A stretch of 64,000 nucleotides of DNA, taken from positions 1,674,001-1,738,000 of the forward strand of contig NZ_CP075896.1 in the NCBI RefSeq assembly GCF_018604545.1. The letters run 5' to 3'. Under the pieces are notes generated by a model that was not told the origin of the DNA, did not search any database, and saw only the letters and a program-made list of their open reading frames with translations. Every line of letters starts with the position of its first letter. Position 1 is the first letter of the stretch. The position numbers were made by a program, and so were the translations under genes. Source of the stretch: Streptomyces koelreuteriae. GTDB lineage: Bacteria > Actinomycetota > Actinomycetes > Streptomycetales > Streptomycetaceae. This document shows positions 34,351-43,661 of the stretch, piece by piece.

Positions 34351-36720
34351 ATGCTGGAGGCCACACCGCTCGGCGACGGATGGATCCTTCGGCACGAGTC
34401 GGAGACACTGCCGGCCGCCGTGCCGGGCTGTGTGCACACCGACCTGATGGCGGCCGGGGTGATCCCGGATCCGTTCCTGGGCCGGGGCGAGTCCGAGGTG
34501 GCGTGGGTGGGGCGCCGGGACTGGACGTACGAGCGGGAGCTCGAGATCCCGGGCACGCAGGAGCAGACGGACCTGGTCTTCGACGGGCTCGACACCGTCG
34601 CCGAGATCTCCCTGGACGGACGGCCGCTGGGCACGGTGCGGAACATGCACCGCTCGTACCGCTTCGATGTGACGGGGCTGTCCGGGCTGCTGTCCGTGCG
34701 GTTCGTCTCCGCCTACGCCGAGGCCGAGGCGGTGCGGGGACGGCTGGGCGAACGGCCCGCCGCCTACGCCGAGCCCTACCAGTACGTCCGCAAGATGGCC
34801 TGCTCCTTCGGCTGGGACTGGGGGCCGACCCTGGTGACGGCCGGGATCTGGCGTCCGGTGCGCCTGGAGCACTGGTCGACCGCCCGGATCGCCCGGGTGC
34901 GCCCGCTGGTCACCGTCGAGGAGGGCGTGGGGGTCGTCGAACTGGCCGTCGACGTCGAGCGGACCCGGGTGGAGGTGCCGCTCGCCGTGGAGGCGACCGT
35001 CGGTGGGGTGCGCGCCCGCGCGGAGCTGGACGGGGCGCACGGGGTGGTACGGCTGCGGGTGCCGGACGCGGAGCTGTGGTGGCCGCGCGGGTACGGCGAA
35101 CAGCCGCTGTACGACGTCGAGTTGAGGTTGCTGAGCGAGGGCGGCACCCTGGACGTGTGGCGGCGGCGGATCGGCTTCCGGACGGTGGAGCTGGACCAGC
35201 GGCCCGACGCGCACGGCACCGGCTTCACCCTCGTCGTCAACGGCGAGCGGCTCTTCGCACGCGGCGTCAACTGGATCCCCGACGACGTCTTCCCCTCCCG
35301 CGTCACCCGCGCGCGCTACCGCCAGCGGCTGGAGCAGGCCGCCGCCGCGGGCGTGGACCTCGTACGGATCTGGGGCGGCGGACTCTACGAGAGCGAGGAC
35401 TTCTACGACGCCTGCGACGAACTCGGGCTGCTGGTCTGGCAGGACTTCCCGTTCGCGTGCGCGGCCTACCCGGAGGAGCAGCCGCTGCGCGGCGAGGTGG
35501 AGGCCGAGGCGCGGGAGAACGTCGTACGGCTGATGCCGCATCCGTCGCTGGTGCTGTGGAACGGCAACAACGAGAACCTGTGGGGCTTCAGGGACTGGGA
35601 GTGGGAGCCGAGGCTGGCCGGGGACTCCTGGGGCGAGGGCTACTACCTGGGTGTGCTGCCGCGTGTGGTGGCCGAGTTGGATCCGACCCGGCCGTACACG
35701 GCGGGCAGCCCCTGGTCGGGTTCCTGGCGGCACCATCCGAACGACCCGGCGCACGGCACGCACCACTCCTGGGAGGTGTGGAACCGCGAGGACTACGCCG
35801 ACTACCGGCTGAACGTGCCCCGGTTCGTCGCGGAGTTCGGCTGGCAGGCCCCGCCCGCGTACGCCACCCTGCGCCGGGCGCTGCCCGGGGAGGCGCTCGC
35901 GCCGGACTCCCCCGGCATGCTGCACCACCAGAAGGCCGACGACGGCAACGGCAAACTGGAACGAGGTCTGGCCCGGCATTTCGCCGTACCCGACGGCGAC
36001 TTCGACCGCTGGCACTATCTGACGCAGCTCAACCAGGCGCGTGCGGTCGCCGCCGGGATCGAGCACTGGCGCTCGCACTGGCCGGAGTGCGCGGGCACGA
36101 TCGTCTGGCAGCTCAACGACTGCTGGCCGGTGACGTCCTGGGCAGCGATCGACGGCGACGGCCGCGAGAAGCCGCTCTACCACGAGCTGAAGCGGCTGTA
36201 CGCGGACCGGTTGCTGACGCTCCAGGAGGAGGACGGCGCGCTGGTGCTGGCCGCCGTGAACCAGGGCGCGGAGGGCTGGACCGGGAGCCTGACCCTGCGC
36301 CGGATGTCCGTCGAGGGCGAGGTGCTGGGGCAGGCGGATGTGGAGTTCGCGGCCGGGGGGCGGACGGTGGCCCGGGTCGCCGTCCCACGGGAGCTGACGC
36401 CCGCCGGGCCGAAGGAGTTCCTGGTCGCGGACACGGACGGCCTGCGCGCGCTGCACTTCCCCGTGCCGGACCGCGAAATCCCCTACCCCACACCGCAGTT
36501 CGAGGTCACTCTCGCGCCCGGCGGCATCACCGTGACCGCCCGCACCCTGGTCCGGGACCTGCTCCTCCAGGCCGACCGGCTGGACCCCGAGGCCCGGGCC
36601 GACCGGGGTCTGGTGACCTTGCTGCCGGGCGAAGAGGTGACCATCGGGGTGCGCGGCTGGAAGACTCCGGACGCCCGGAGTGCCCGTTCGGCCCTGTACT
36701 GCGTGGAGCCCACCCGATGA
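34351..36720 (+). CDS. beta-mannosidase, GH2
   Basis: 789 residues, as expected for GH2 beta-mannosidases. The N-terminal sugar-binding and Ig-like domains precede the catalytic barrel. The acid/base Glu is in LWNGNNENLWG (about E408) and the nucleophile Glu in FVAEFGWQ (about E495). No signal peptide is present, so it acts in the cytoplasm on imported beta-mannosides. The ATG at 34351 follows AGGAG; a GTG at 34345 is less likely. The LacI gene overlaps its stop by four bases. Confidence 0.92.
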   Translation: MLEATPLGDGWILRHESETLPAAVPGCVHTDLMAAGVIPDPFLGRGESEVAWVGRRDWTYERELEIPGTQEQTDLVFDGLDTVAEISLDGRPLGTVRNMHRSYRFDVTGLSGLLSVRFVSAYAEAEAVRGRLGERPAAYAEPYQYVRKMACSFGWDWGPTLVTAGIWRPVRLEHWSTARIARVRPLVTVEEGVGVVELAVDVERTRVEVPLAVEATVGGVRARAELDGAHGVVRLRVPDAELWWPRGYGEQPLYDVELRLLSEGGTLDVWRRRIGFRTVELDQRPDAHGTGFTLVVNGERLFARGVNWIPDDVFPSRVTRARYRQRLEQAAAAGVDLVRIWGGGLYESEDFYDACDELGLLVWQDFPFACAAYPEEQPLRGEVEAEARENVVRLMPHPSLVLWNGNNENLWGFRDWEWEPRLAGDSWGEGYYLGVLPRVVAELDPTRPYTAGSPWSGSWRHHPNDPAHGTHHSWEVWNREDYADYRLNVPRFVAEFGWQAPPAYATLRRALPGEALAPDSPGMLHHQKADDGNGKLERGLARHFAVPDGDFDRWHYLTQLNQARAVAAGIEHWRSHWPECAGTIVWQLNDCWPVTSWAAIDGDGREKPLYHELKRLYADRLLTLQEEDGALVLAAVNQGAEGWTGSLTLRRMSVEGEVLGQADVEFAAGGRTVARVAVPRELTPAGPKEFLVADTDGLRALHFPVPDREIPYPTPQFEVTLAPGGITVTARTLVRDLLLQADRLDPEARADRGLVTLLPGEEVTIGVRGWKTPDARSARSALYCVEPTR

Positions 36721-37751
36721 CGGCAACGCCGACCCCCCGCGTCACCATCAAGGACGTCGCCGCGCGTGCCGGTGTGTCCAAAGGTGCCGTGTCGCTCGCC
36801 TTCAACCACAAGCCGGGCCTGTCGGAGGCGACCCGGGACCGGATCTTCCGCGCGGCGCGGGAACTGGGCTGGGCGCCGAACCTCACCGCACGGACGCTGG
36901 CCGGCTCACGCGTGGACGTGGTGGGACTCGCGGTGTGCCGGCCGGCCCGGATGCTGGGGCTGGAGCCCTGGTACATGGACTTCGTCTCGGGCGTCGAGAG
37001 CGTACTGGCCGAGCACTCCTGCTCCCTGCTGCTGCGGCTCGTACGGAACATGGACGAGGAGATCGGGGTCCAGGAGGCATGGTGGCGGGGCCGGCAGATC
37101 GGCGGTTCGATCCTCGTCGACTTCCGCGCCGACGATCCCCGGGTGGGCCTGGTGGAGCGGCTCGGACTGCCGGTGGTCGCGGTCGGCCATCCCTCGCTGA
37201 CCGGGGGCCTCACCTCGGTGTGGACCGACGACGCCACGGCCGTGACGGAGGCGGTGCGCTATCTGGCCGCACTCGGACACCGGCGCATCGCCCGCGTCGG
37301 CGGCGCGGCGGCCCTCGGCCACACGGCCATCCGGACGGCGGCGTTCGACGAGGCGGCGGGCTCCCTGGCCGGGGCACGGCAGGTCGCGACGGACTTCTCC
37401 GGCGACGCGGGGGCGCGGGCGACACGGTCCCTGCTGAGCGCTTCGGCGCCGGACCGGCCGACCGCGATCGTGTACGACAACGACATCATGGCGGTGGCGG
37501 GCCTGTCGGTCGCGGCGGAGATGGGCCTGCGGGTCCCGGACGACGTGTCGCTGCTGGCGTGGGACGACTCGCAGCTGTGCCGGCTGACGCATCCGACGCT
37601 GTCCGCGATGAGTCATGACGTGCACGGGTTCGGGGCGGAGGTGGCCCGGACGTTGTTCGGGGTGATCACCGGAGAGGGGGCGGCCGGATCGCATCCCGTA
37701 CCCACCCCCGTACTGACGCCACGGGGCTCCACGGCACCCCCGAAGGTGTGA
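36717..37751 (+). CDS. LacI family repressor of the mannoside locus
   Basis: 344 residues. The LacI HTH is VTIKDVAARAGVSKGAVSLA with the hinge helix LTARTLAGSR, followed by a periplasmic-binding-type effector domain with VVAVGHPSL and the late segment VSLLAWDDSQLCR. It is translationally coupled to the beta-mannosidase (ATGA overlap) and probably represses that operon and the divergent transporter until a mannoside inducer is bound. Confidence 0.92.
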   Translation: MTATPTPRVTIKDVAARAGVSKGAVSLAFNHKPGLSEATRDRIFRAARELGWAPNLTARTLAGSRVDVVGLAVCRPARMLGLEPWYMDFVSGVESVLAEHSCSLLLRLVRNMDEEIGVQEAWWRGRQIGGSILVDFRADDPRVGLVERLGLPVVAVGHPSLTGGLTSVWTDDATAVTEAVRYLAALGHRRIARVGGAAALGHTAIRTAAFDEAAGSLAGARQVATDFSGDAGARATRSLLSASAPDRPTAIVYDNDIMAVAGLSVAAEMGLRVPDDVSLLAWDDSQLCRLTHPTLSAMSHDVHGFGAEVARTLFGVITGEGAAGSHPVPTPVLTPRGSTAPPKV

Positions 37752-37810
37752 CCTTCACCGCTCCGCCTGTCAGGACTGTGCAGCTACGTTACCCATAAGT
37801 AGCATGGGCC

Positions 37811-37824
37811 TGAGCGCGCGCTCA
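37811..37824. promoter_or_regulatory. 14-bp perfect palindrome before fadA
   Basis: TGAGCGCGCGCTCA is a perfect palindrome 50 bases upstream of the fadA start. TetR-family regulators of fatty-acid metabolism in actinobacteria use palindromes of this general form. A second imperfect dyad (GCTAC...GTAGC around 37782-37802) lies just upstream. Confidence 0.5.
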
Positions 37825-37873
37825 GCGCACCTCGCAGCAGCAATGCAGTTCCGGACCCTGGAGGAGAGCCATC

Positions 37874-39091
37874 GTGCCTCGTACCGTCAGGGACGTCGTC
37901 TTCGTCGACGGCGTCCGCACCCCGTTCGGCAAGGCGGGACCGAAGGGCATCTACCACGAGACCCGTGCCGACGACCTCGTCGTGAAGGCGATCCGGGAGC
38001 TGCTGCGCCGCAACCCCGGTCTCGACCCGAAGAAGATCGACGAGGTCGCCATCGCCGCGACCACGCAGATCGGCGACCAGGGCCTGACCATCGGCCGTAC
38101 GGCCGGGATCCTGGCCGGTCTCCCGCAGTCCGTCCCGGGCTACTCGATCGACCGCATGTGCGCCGGTGCCCTGACGGCCGTGACCGCGGTCGCCGGTTCC
38201 GTCGCCTTCGGTGCCTACGACGTCGCCATCGCCGGCGGTGTCGAGCACATGGGCCGCCACCCCATGGGTGAGGGCGTCGACCCGAACCCGCGGTTCGTGA
38301 GCGAGAAGCTGGTCGACGAGTCGGCCCTGTTCATGGGCATGACCGCGGAGAACCTGCACGACCGTTACCCGCAGATCACCAAGCAGCGCGCCGACGAGTA
38401 CGCCGTGCGCTCCCAGGAGAAGGCCGCCAAGGCGTACGCCGACGGCAAGATCCAGGCCGACCTGGTGCCGATCTCCGTACGCCGTACCTCCCCCGAGGCC
38501 GGCGAGACGGGCTGGGGCCTGGTCACCGCCGACGAGCCGATGCGCCCGGGCACGACCCTGGAGAACCTCTCCGGCCTGAAGACCCCCTTCCGTGTGCACG
38601 GCCGGGTCACCGCCGGTAACGCGGCCGGTCTGAACGACGGCGCGACCGCCTCGGTCATCGCCTCCGAGGACTTCGCGCGGGAGCACGACCTTCCCGTCAA
38701 GATGCGTCTGGTCTCGTACTCCTTCGTGGGCGTCGAGCCCGAGGTCATGGGCTACGGCCCGATCCCGGCCACGGAGAAGGCGCTGGCCCAGGCGGGCCTG
38801 TCGATCTCCGACATCGGCCTGTTCGAGATCAACGAGGCCTTCGCCGTCCAGGTCCTGGCCTTCCTCGACCACTACGGCATCGCCGACGACGACGCGCGCG
38901 TCAACCAGTACGGCGGCGCCATCGCCTTCGGCCACCCGCTGGCCTCCTCCGGCGTCCGTCTGATGACGCAGCTGGCCCGCCAGTTCGAGGAGCAGCCGCA
39001 CGTCCGCTACGGCCTGACCACCATGTGCGTCGGCTTCGGCATGGGCGCGACGGTCATCTGGGAGAACCCGCACTTCGAGGGGGACAAGTGA
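37874..39091 (+). CDS. fadA: acetyl-CoA C-acyltransferase / thiolase (FadA)
   Basis: 405 residues. The active-site Cys is in SIDRMCAGALTA (about residue 95), followed by the second thiolase motif NEAFAVQVLAF and the His/Cys motif near the C-terminus (AIAFGHPLASSG and TMCVGFGMG). It catalyses the thiolytic step of beta-oxidation. The GTG start follows GGAGGAG. Its stop overlaps the fadB start (GTGA), so the two subunits are translationally coupled. Confidence 0.94.
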   Translation: MPRTVRDVVFVDGVRTPFGKAGPKGIYHETRADDLVVKAIRELLRRNPGLDPKKIDEVAIAATTQIGDQGLTIGRTAGILAGLPQSVPGYSIDRMCAGALTAVTAVAGSVAFGAYDVAIAGGVEHMGRHPMGEGVDPNPRFVSEKLVDESALFMGMTAENLHDRYPQITKQRADEYAVRSQEKAAKAYADGKIQADLVPISVRRTSPEAGETGWGLVTADEPMRPGTTLENLSGLKTPFRVHGRVTAGNAAGLNDGATASVIASEDFAREHDLPVKMRLVSYSFVGVEPEVMGYGPIPATEKALAQAGLSISDIGLFEINEAFAVQVLAFLDHYGIADDDARVNQYGGAIAFGHPLASSGVRLMTQLARQFEEQPHVRYGLTTMCVGFGMGATVIWENPHFEGDK

Positions 39092-41217
39092 GCACCACCG
39101 CCGAGCTTCTGAAGCAGGCTTCCGAGCTGTTCCCGGACGAGGTCGTCACGAGTGCGCACGTGCGCCACTTCGACCTGCCGCTGGGTGCGGGCCGCTTCGC
39201 CCTGATCACCCTGGACAACGGCCACGACCACACCAAGCCGACCACCTTCGGCCCGGCCTCGCTGGCGAACCTGAACGCCGCGATCGACCAGGTCGAGAAG
39301 GAGGCGGCGGACGGCGAGATCATCGGCGTCGGCCTCACCGGCAAGCCGTTCATCTTCGCGGTCGGCGCCGACCTCAAGGGCGTGGAGATCCTCAAGGAGT
39401 ACGAGCACGCGCTCGCCATCGGCAAGGGCGGCCACGAGGTCTTCAAGCGGCTGTCCGAGCTGGCCGTGCCGACCTTCGCGTACTACAACGGCGCCGCGAT
39501 GGGCGGCGGTGTCGAGGTCGGTCTGCACTGCACCTACCGCACCGTCTCCGCGGCCCTGCCGGCGTTCTCGCTGCCCGAGGTCTTCCTCGGTCTGGTACCC
39601 GGCTGGGGCGGCTGCGCCCTGCTGCCGAACCTGATCGGCCCGGAGAAGGCCGTCTCGGTGATCATCGAGAACAGCCTCAACCAGAACAAGCAGCTCAAGG
39701 GCAAGCAGGTCTACGAGCTCGGGATCGCCGACGCCATCTTCGAGGGCGCGGACTTCCTGGAGCAGTCGCTGATCTGGACCGCGGCCGTCCTCAAGGGCGA
39801 GATCCAGATCGAGCGCCCGGTGATCGACCGCGGCGAGGCCTGGGACCAGGCCGTCGCCAAGGGCCGTTTCATCGCGGACTCCAAGGTGCACGGCGCGGCC
39901 CCGGCCGCCTACCGCGCCCTGGACATCATCGCCGCCGCCAAGGACGGTGACCTCCAGCAGGGCTACGACGCCGAGGACAAGGCGCTCGCCGACCTGATCA
40001 TGGGCGGTGAACTGCGCTCCGGCATCTACGCCTTCAACCTGGTGCAGAAGCGCGGCAAGCGCCCGGCCGGCGCCCCGGACAAGAACCTGGCCCGCCCGGT
40101 CACCAAGGTCGGTGTCGTCGGCGCCGGTCTGATGGCCAGCCAGCTCGCGCTGCTGTTCCTGCGCCGCCTGGAGGTGCCGGTCGTGCTGACCGACATCGAC
40201 CAGGAGCGCGTCGACAAGGGTGTGGGCTACGTCCACGCCGAGATCGACAAGCTGCTCGGCAAGGGCCGTGTCAACCAGGACAAGGCCAACCGCCTCAAGG
40301 CGCTGGTGTCCGGTGTGCTGGACAAGGCCGAGGGCTTCGCGGACGCGGACTTCATCATCGAGGCCGTGTTCGAGGAGATCGGCGTCAAGCAGCAGGTGTT
40401 CGCGGAGGTCGAGGCGGTCGCCCCGGCGCACGCGATCTTCGCGACGAACACCTCCTCCCTCTCCGTCTCGGAGATGGCGTCGAAGCTGAAGAACCCCGAG
40501 CGGGTCGTGGGCTTCCACTTCTTCAACCCGGTCGCGGTGCTCCCGCTGCTGGAGATCGTGCGCGGCGAGAAGACCGACGACGCCTCCCTGGCCACGGCGT
40601 TCGCCGTCGCCAAGAAGCTGAAGAAGACCGCGGTCCTCACCAAGGACGCCCCGGCGTTCGTCGTGAACCGCATCCTGACGCGCTTCATGGGCGAGATCCA
40701 GAACGTCATCGACGAGGGCACCCCCGTCGAGGTCGCAGAGAAGGCCATCGAGCCGCTCGGTCTGCCGATGTCGCCGCTGGTCCTGCTGGAGCTGGTCGGC
40801 CCGGCGATCGGTCTGCACGTCTCGGAGACGCTCAACCGGGCGTTCCCGGACCGCTTCACGGTCTCCCCGAACCTCGCGGCCGTCGTCAAGGCCGGCAAGC
40901 GCGGCTTCTACGTCTACGACTCCGGCAAGCCGGAGCTGGACCCCGAGGTCGCCGCGCTCCTCAAGCAGGGCGACAGCGTCCTGACGGAGGAGCAGGTCCG
41001 CACCCGCGTGCTGGACGCGGTGGCGCAGGAGATCGGCATCATGCTCGACGAGGGCGTCGTCGCCGAGGCCCAGGACATCGACCTGTGCCTCATCACGGGC
41101 GCCGGCTGGCCCTTCCACCTGGGCGGCATCACGCCGTACCTGGACCGCGAGGGCGTCTCCGAGCGGGTCAACGGCAAGCGGTTCCTCGCGCAGGGCGTGG
41201 CGAGCGTGCCGGCGTGA
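39088..41217 (+). CDS. fadB: fatty acid oxidation complex alpha subunit (FadB)
   Basis: 709 residues. The N-terminal enoyl-CoA hydratase/isomerase domain (about residues 1-290) contains the oxyanion-hole stretch VPTFAYYNGAAMGGGVEV. The 3-hydroxyacyl-CoA dehydrogenase domain starts with VTKVGVVGAGLMASQLALLF (about residue 345) and ends near residue 700. It is the hydratase/dehydrogenase partner of FadA. A terminator follows at 41240. Confidence 0.94.
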   Translation: MSTTAELLKQASELFPDEVVTSAHVRHFDLPLGAGRFALITLDNGHDHTKPTTFGPASLANLNAAIDQVEKEAADGEIIGVGLTGKPFIFAVGADLKGVEILKEYEHALAIGKGGHEVFKRLSELAVPTFAYYNGAAMGGGVEVGLHCTYRTVSAALPAFSLPEVFLGLVPGWGGCALLPNLIGPEKAVSVIIENSLNQNKQLKGKQVYELGIADAIFEGADFLEQSLIWTAAVLKGEIQIERPVIDRGEAWDQAVAKGRFIADSKVHGAAPAAYRALDIIAAAKDGDLQQGYDAEDKALADLIMGGELRSGIYAFNLVQKRGKRPAGAPDKNLARPVTKVGVVGAGLMASQLALLFLRRLEVPVVLTDIDQERVDKGVGYVHAEIDKLLGKGRVNQDKANRLKALVSGVLDKAEGFADADFIIEAVFEEIGVKQQVFAEVEAVAPAHAIFATNTSSLSVSEMASKLKNPERVVGFHFFNPVAVLPLLEIVRGEKTDDASLATAFAVAKKLKKTAVLTKDAPAFVVNRILTRFMGEIQNVIDEGTPVEVAEKAIEPLGLPMSPLVLLELVGPAIGLHVSETLNRAFPDRFTVSPNLAAVVKAGKRGFYVYDSGKPELDPEVAALLKQGDSVLTEEQVRTRVLDAVAQEIGIMLDEGVVAEAQDIDLCLITGAGWPFHLGGITPYLDREGVSERVNGKRFLAQGVASVPA

Positions 41218-41239
41218 CTCCCCCTGTGGGGTAAGTGAG

Positions 41240-41268
41240 GAGGGCCTCCGCGGTGTGCGGAGGCCCTC
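41240..41268. terminator. bidirectional terminator of fadAB
   Basis: A 12-base perfect stem GAGGGCCTCCGC / GCGGAGGCCCTC with a five-base loop, 22 bases after the fadB stop and followed by TTCTC. The small coiled-coil gene, transcribed the other way, stops three bases beyond it, so it may end transcription from both sides. Confidence 0.85.
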
Positions 41269-41271
41269 TTC

Positions 41272-41418
41272 TCATGTGTCGCGCTGTTCGGTGGCTTCGA
41301 GCCGTGTCCTCAGTGCGGCGTTCTCCGCCTCCAGGACGGCGATGCGCTTACGGGCGAAGTACAGCTCCATCACGGCGTCCTGGAACTCCGCTACGAGCTG
41401 CTCGGGGGTCAGTTCCAT
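41272..41418 (-). CDS. 48-residue coiled-coil protein
   Basis: A short gene with an ATG at 41418 preceded by AGGGGG. The protein starts MELTPEQLVAEFQDAVMELY and continues with a heptad-rich helix (RIAVLEAENAALRTRLEATE), which looks like a leucine-zipper-type coiled coil. It lies ten bases after the hyaluronidase gene and is likely in its operon. No function is known; dimerisation or a scaffold role is a guess. Confidence 0.75.
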   Translation of the reverse strand: MELTPEQLVAEFQDAVMELYFARKRIAVLEAENAALRTRLEATEQRDT

Positions 41419-41428
41419 CGCGGTCCCC

Positions 41429-42127
41429 CTAGGCCTGGGCCAGGAGGGTGACCTTGCCGCTGCCGCCCTTCCAGTACAGGGCACCGCCCCGTGCGAAGAG
41501 GGAGCCGCCGCCCTGCTCCTTGGCCGGTTCGGCGGCGACGTCGTCGAGGCGTGCCGTGCCGTCGAGCCGCGTCGTGCCCTCGACGAGCAGGGCGGGCGCC
41601 TCGGACCGCTGAACCACGTGGAGCTGGCCGCCGGGGGTGGCTCCGATGCCGATGCCTATGCCGGTGCGTCCGCTGCCCTTGACGACGAAGTCCTCCAGGC
41701 CGGGGTTGTTGCGCAGCACGACCAGTGCGCCCTTGGTCGGGCCGTCGCCCGCGGTGACGAAGATGCCCTGGGCGGCCGTCCCCTGCGTCCTGAGGTTGAT
41801 GGAGATCCCCGAGGCGCCGTGGTCCGAACCGTCGGCATACCCGTTGTGGGTGATCTTCAGCGTGCCGCGCTGGGCCCGCTCGGCACCGCTGAGGTACATT
41901 GCGGACGACTCCGGGTTGACCGACGTCACATTCAACGCCGCCTTGTCGCCCGACGTGGCCGCGTAGTTGATCTTCACGGCGTACTCGGTGGGCGACGCAC
42001 CGAAGAACGCGGCAGGGGCGGCGTACTGGGTGTACCCGTCGTCGGCCGCTGCCGCCTCCGATCCGGTGGCGACGGTCACGGCGCCCGCGGTGAAGGCGCC
42101 GAGGAACAGTCTTCGTCCCACTGCCAT
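41429..42127 (-). CDS. secreted hyaluronidase (S. koganeiensis type)
   Basis: 232 residues. The N-terminus MAVGRRLFLGAFTAGAVTVA looks like a Tat/signal sequence. The mature part carries segments shared, from memory, with S. koganeiensis hyaluronidase: NVTSVNPESSAMYLSG, RGTLKITHNGYADGSD, GTAAQGIFVTAGDGPTKGAL, LRNNPGLEDFVVKGSGR. This fold resembles phage-type hyaluronate lyase fibres. It would cleave hyaluronan extracellularly. The ATG follows GGGAG. A putative propeller gene is 62 bases upstream and a coiled-coil gene 10 bases downstream. Confidence 0.82.
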   Translation of the reverse strand: MAVGRRLFLGAFTAGAVTVATGSEAAAADDGYTQYAAPAAFFGASPTEYAVKINYAATSGDKAALNVTSVNPESSAMYLSGAERAQRGTLKITHNGYADGSDHGASGISINLRTQGTAAQGIFVTAGDGPTKGALVVLRNNPGLEDFVVKGSGRTGIGIGIGATPGGQLHVVQRSEAPALLVEGTTRLDGTARLDDVAAEPAKEQGGGSLFARGGALYWKGGSGKVTLLAQA

Positions 42128-42189
42128 ATGAACTCCCTTTGTCTGCGACGTGCGAAGTCGATCGACTGCTGGTGTGGCTCGGAGAAGTC

Positions 42190-43206
42190 TCAGAGTTCCC
42201 GCCACGCGGTGAGCGCCAGCCCCGGTTCGTCCTTGCGGCGGGCGAGCAGGAGCGTCCCGGTGGACGGGGACACACTCGCGGCGACGACCTCGTCCTGCTC
42301 GTCGAGTGCCACCGACACCACGGCGTCGGAGGGCAGTTGGGGGCCCGACTCGGTCCACCAGGCTCCGGCCGGCTCCTGCTCCGTCGGATAGGCGGCGAAG
42401 GCGACGCGGCCGCTTGCCGAGCGCTGGGCGAGCACGGTGCAGTCGTGGCCCTCGATGGCGCAGCGCACGGCGGACACCGGACCGGGTCCGGCGGAGGCGA
42501 TGAGCGTCACCGGCTTCTCGCCCGGCCGCCAGGCGCACACATCGCCCGAGGTGTCCGTGAAGAAGAGGGTGGTGTGCTCGGCGGACGTGGCGAGGGCGCA
42601 CAGCGTCCCCGGCCGGACGGGCACATCGACGCCCTCCGTGCGCACCGGCGTCCTGCCCGGCTCCTCCTGTCGCCAGTGCAACACCCCGCCGGGCACGGAC
42701 GCGTACACCTCCACCAGCCCCGACTCCCCCGTCACGGCGGCCGGCTCGCCCTCCACGTCATGCCCTCCGAGGTTCTGCCAGGGCCCCCAGCCGCCCTTCT
42801 CCTTCTGGTTGCGCAGGCTCAGCCCACCGCCCTGGTTGCGGACGAAGACATAGCCACGCCCCGCCGAGTCGACGGCAACGGCCGGCGGGCCCGTCCGGTC
42901 GCCCTTCTTGTCCGGGTGCCCGATCGAGGCCCAGTCCAGGGGCGCGAGCCGGGGCCGGAAGTGCGTCGAGTGCACGAGTCCCGACTCGCCGGGCACGGTG
43001 GGCCGCCAGGCGGCCAGATGGGCGTAGCCGTCGGCGCCCTGGCCGATCGCCGGGCCCGGGAGCAGCTTCTGGCCGCCGCCGACGGTGCGGGCGGCGTCCC
43101 AGGGGCCCGCGGGGCCGCGTTCCGCGCGGCACAGGACGGCGTCGCCGGAGGGGAGATAGACGGTGAGGCGGCCGTCGCGGCCGCGGATGAGCCAGTCGCC
43201 GTTCAC
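42190..43206 (-). CDS. putative beta-propeller protein
   Basis: 338 residues from a GTG at 43206. Repeating Trp/Gly-rich units of about 45-50 residues (GPWDAARTVGGG, GWGPWQNLGGHDVEG, GAWWTESGPQLPSD) look like a multi-bladed propeller of the PLL-lectin/neuraminidase-like type. I recognise no catalytic motif and no signal peptide is obvious. It is the first gene of a likely operon with the hyaluronidase, suggesting glycan binding, but the role is inference. Confidence 0.65.
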   Translation of the reverse strand: MNGDWLIRGRDGRLTVYLPSGDAVLCRAERGPAGPWDAARTVGGGQKLLPGPAIGQGADGYAHLAAWRPTVPGESGLVHSTHFRPRLAPLDWASIGHPDKKGDRTGPPAVAVDSAGRGYVFVRNQGGGLSLRNQKEKGGWGPWQNLGGHDVEGEPAAVTGESGLVEVYASVPGGVLHWRQEEPGRTPVRTEGVDVPVRPGTLCALATSAEHTTLFFTDTSGDVCAWRPGEKPVTLIASAGPGPVSAVRCAIEGHDCTVLAQRSASGRVAFAAYPTEQEPAGAWWTESGPQLPSDAVVSVALDEQDEVVAASVSPSTGTLLLARRKDEPGLALTAWREL

Positions 43207-43289
43207 CAGTTCACTTTAGTCGGGCGGGACGGCCCATCGTCCGGCCCGCCCCCCTGCCTGGCCGACAACCGCCGTGCGACCCTGGCCGC

Positions 43290-43661
43290 ATGAACGACAA
43301 CGCGCCTGTCCTCGTCGTGGTCGACGCCGCGAACGTCGTCGGATCGGTACCGGACGGCTGGTGGCGGGACCGGCGGGGTGCCGCGGAGCGGCTGCGCGAC
43401 CGGTTGGCGTCGGACGGTGTGCCGGGGGTTGCCGGGCCGGTGGAGGTCCTCCTCGTGGTCGAGGGGGCGGCCCGGGGGGTGGAGTCGGTGCCGGGGGTGC
43501 GGGTGGAGTCGGCGCCGGGCAGCGGTGACGATCACATCGTGGACGTGGTCGCGGGGGCGGCTGGGCGATCCGTGCTGGTCGTCACGGCGGACCGGGAGCT
43601 ACGGCGGCGGGTTGCGGAACTGGGGGCGGAGGTGGCGGGGCCGCGCACGGTACGGCCGTAG
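43290..43661 (+). CDS. NYN/PIN-like domain protein
   Basis: 123 residues. The opening VLVVVDAANVVGSVPDGWW carries acidic residues of the NYN/YacP-like nuclease fold, the second acidic cluster is GSGDDHIVDVVAG, and VLVVTADRELRRRV completes the sheet. Members are predicted RNases; in some genomes they are labelled NTP pyrophosphohydrolase. No Shine-Dalgarno sequence is clear at the ATG. Function is uncertain. Confidence 0.7.
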   Translation: MNDNAPVLVVVDAANVVGSVPDGWWRDRRGAAERLRDRLASDGVPGVAGPVEVLLVVEGAARGVESVPGVRVESAPGSGDDHIVDVVAGAAGRSVLVVTADRELRRRVAELGAEVAGPRTVRP

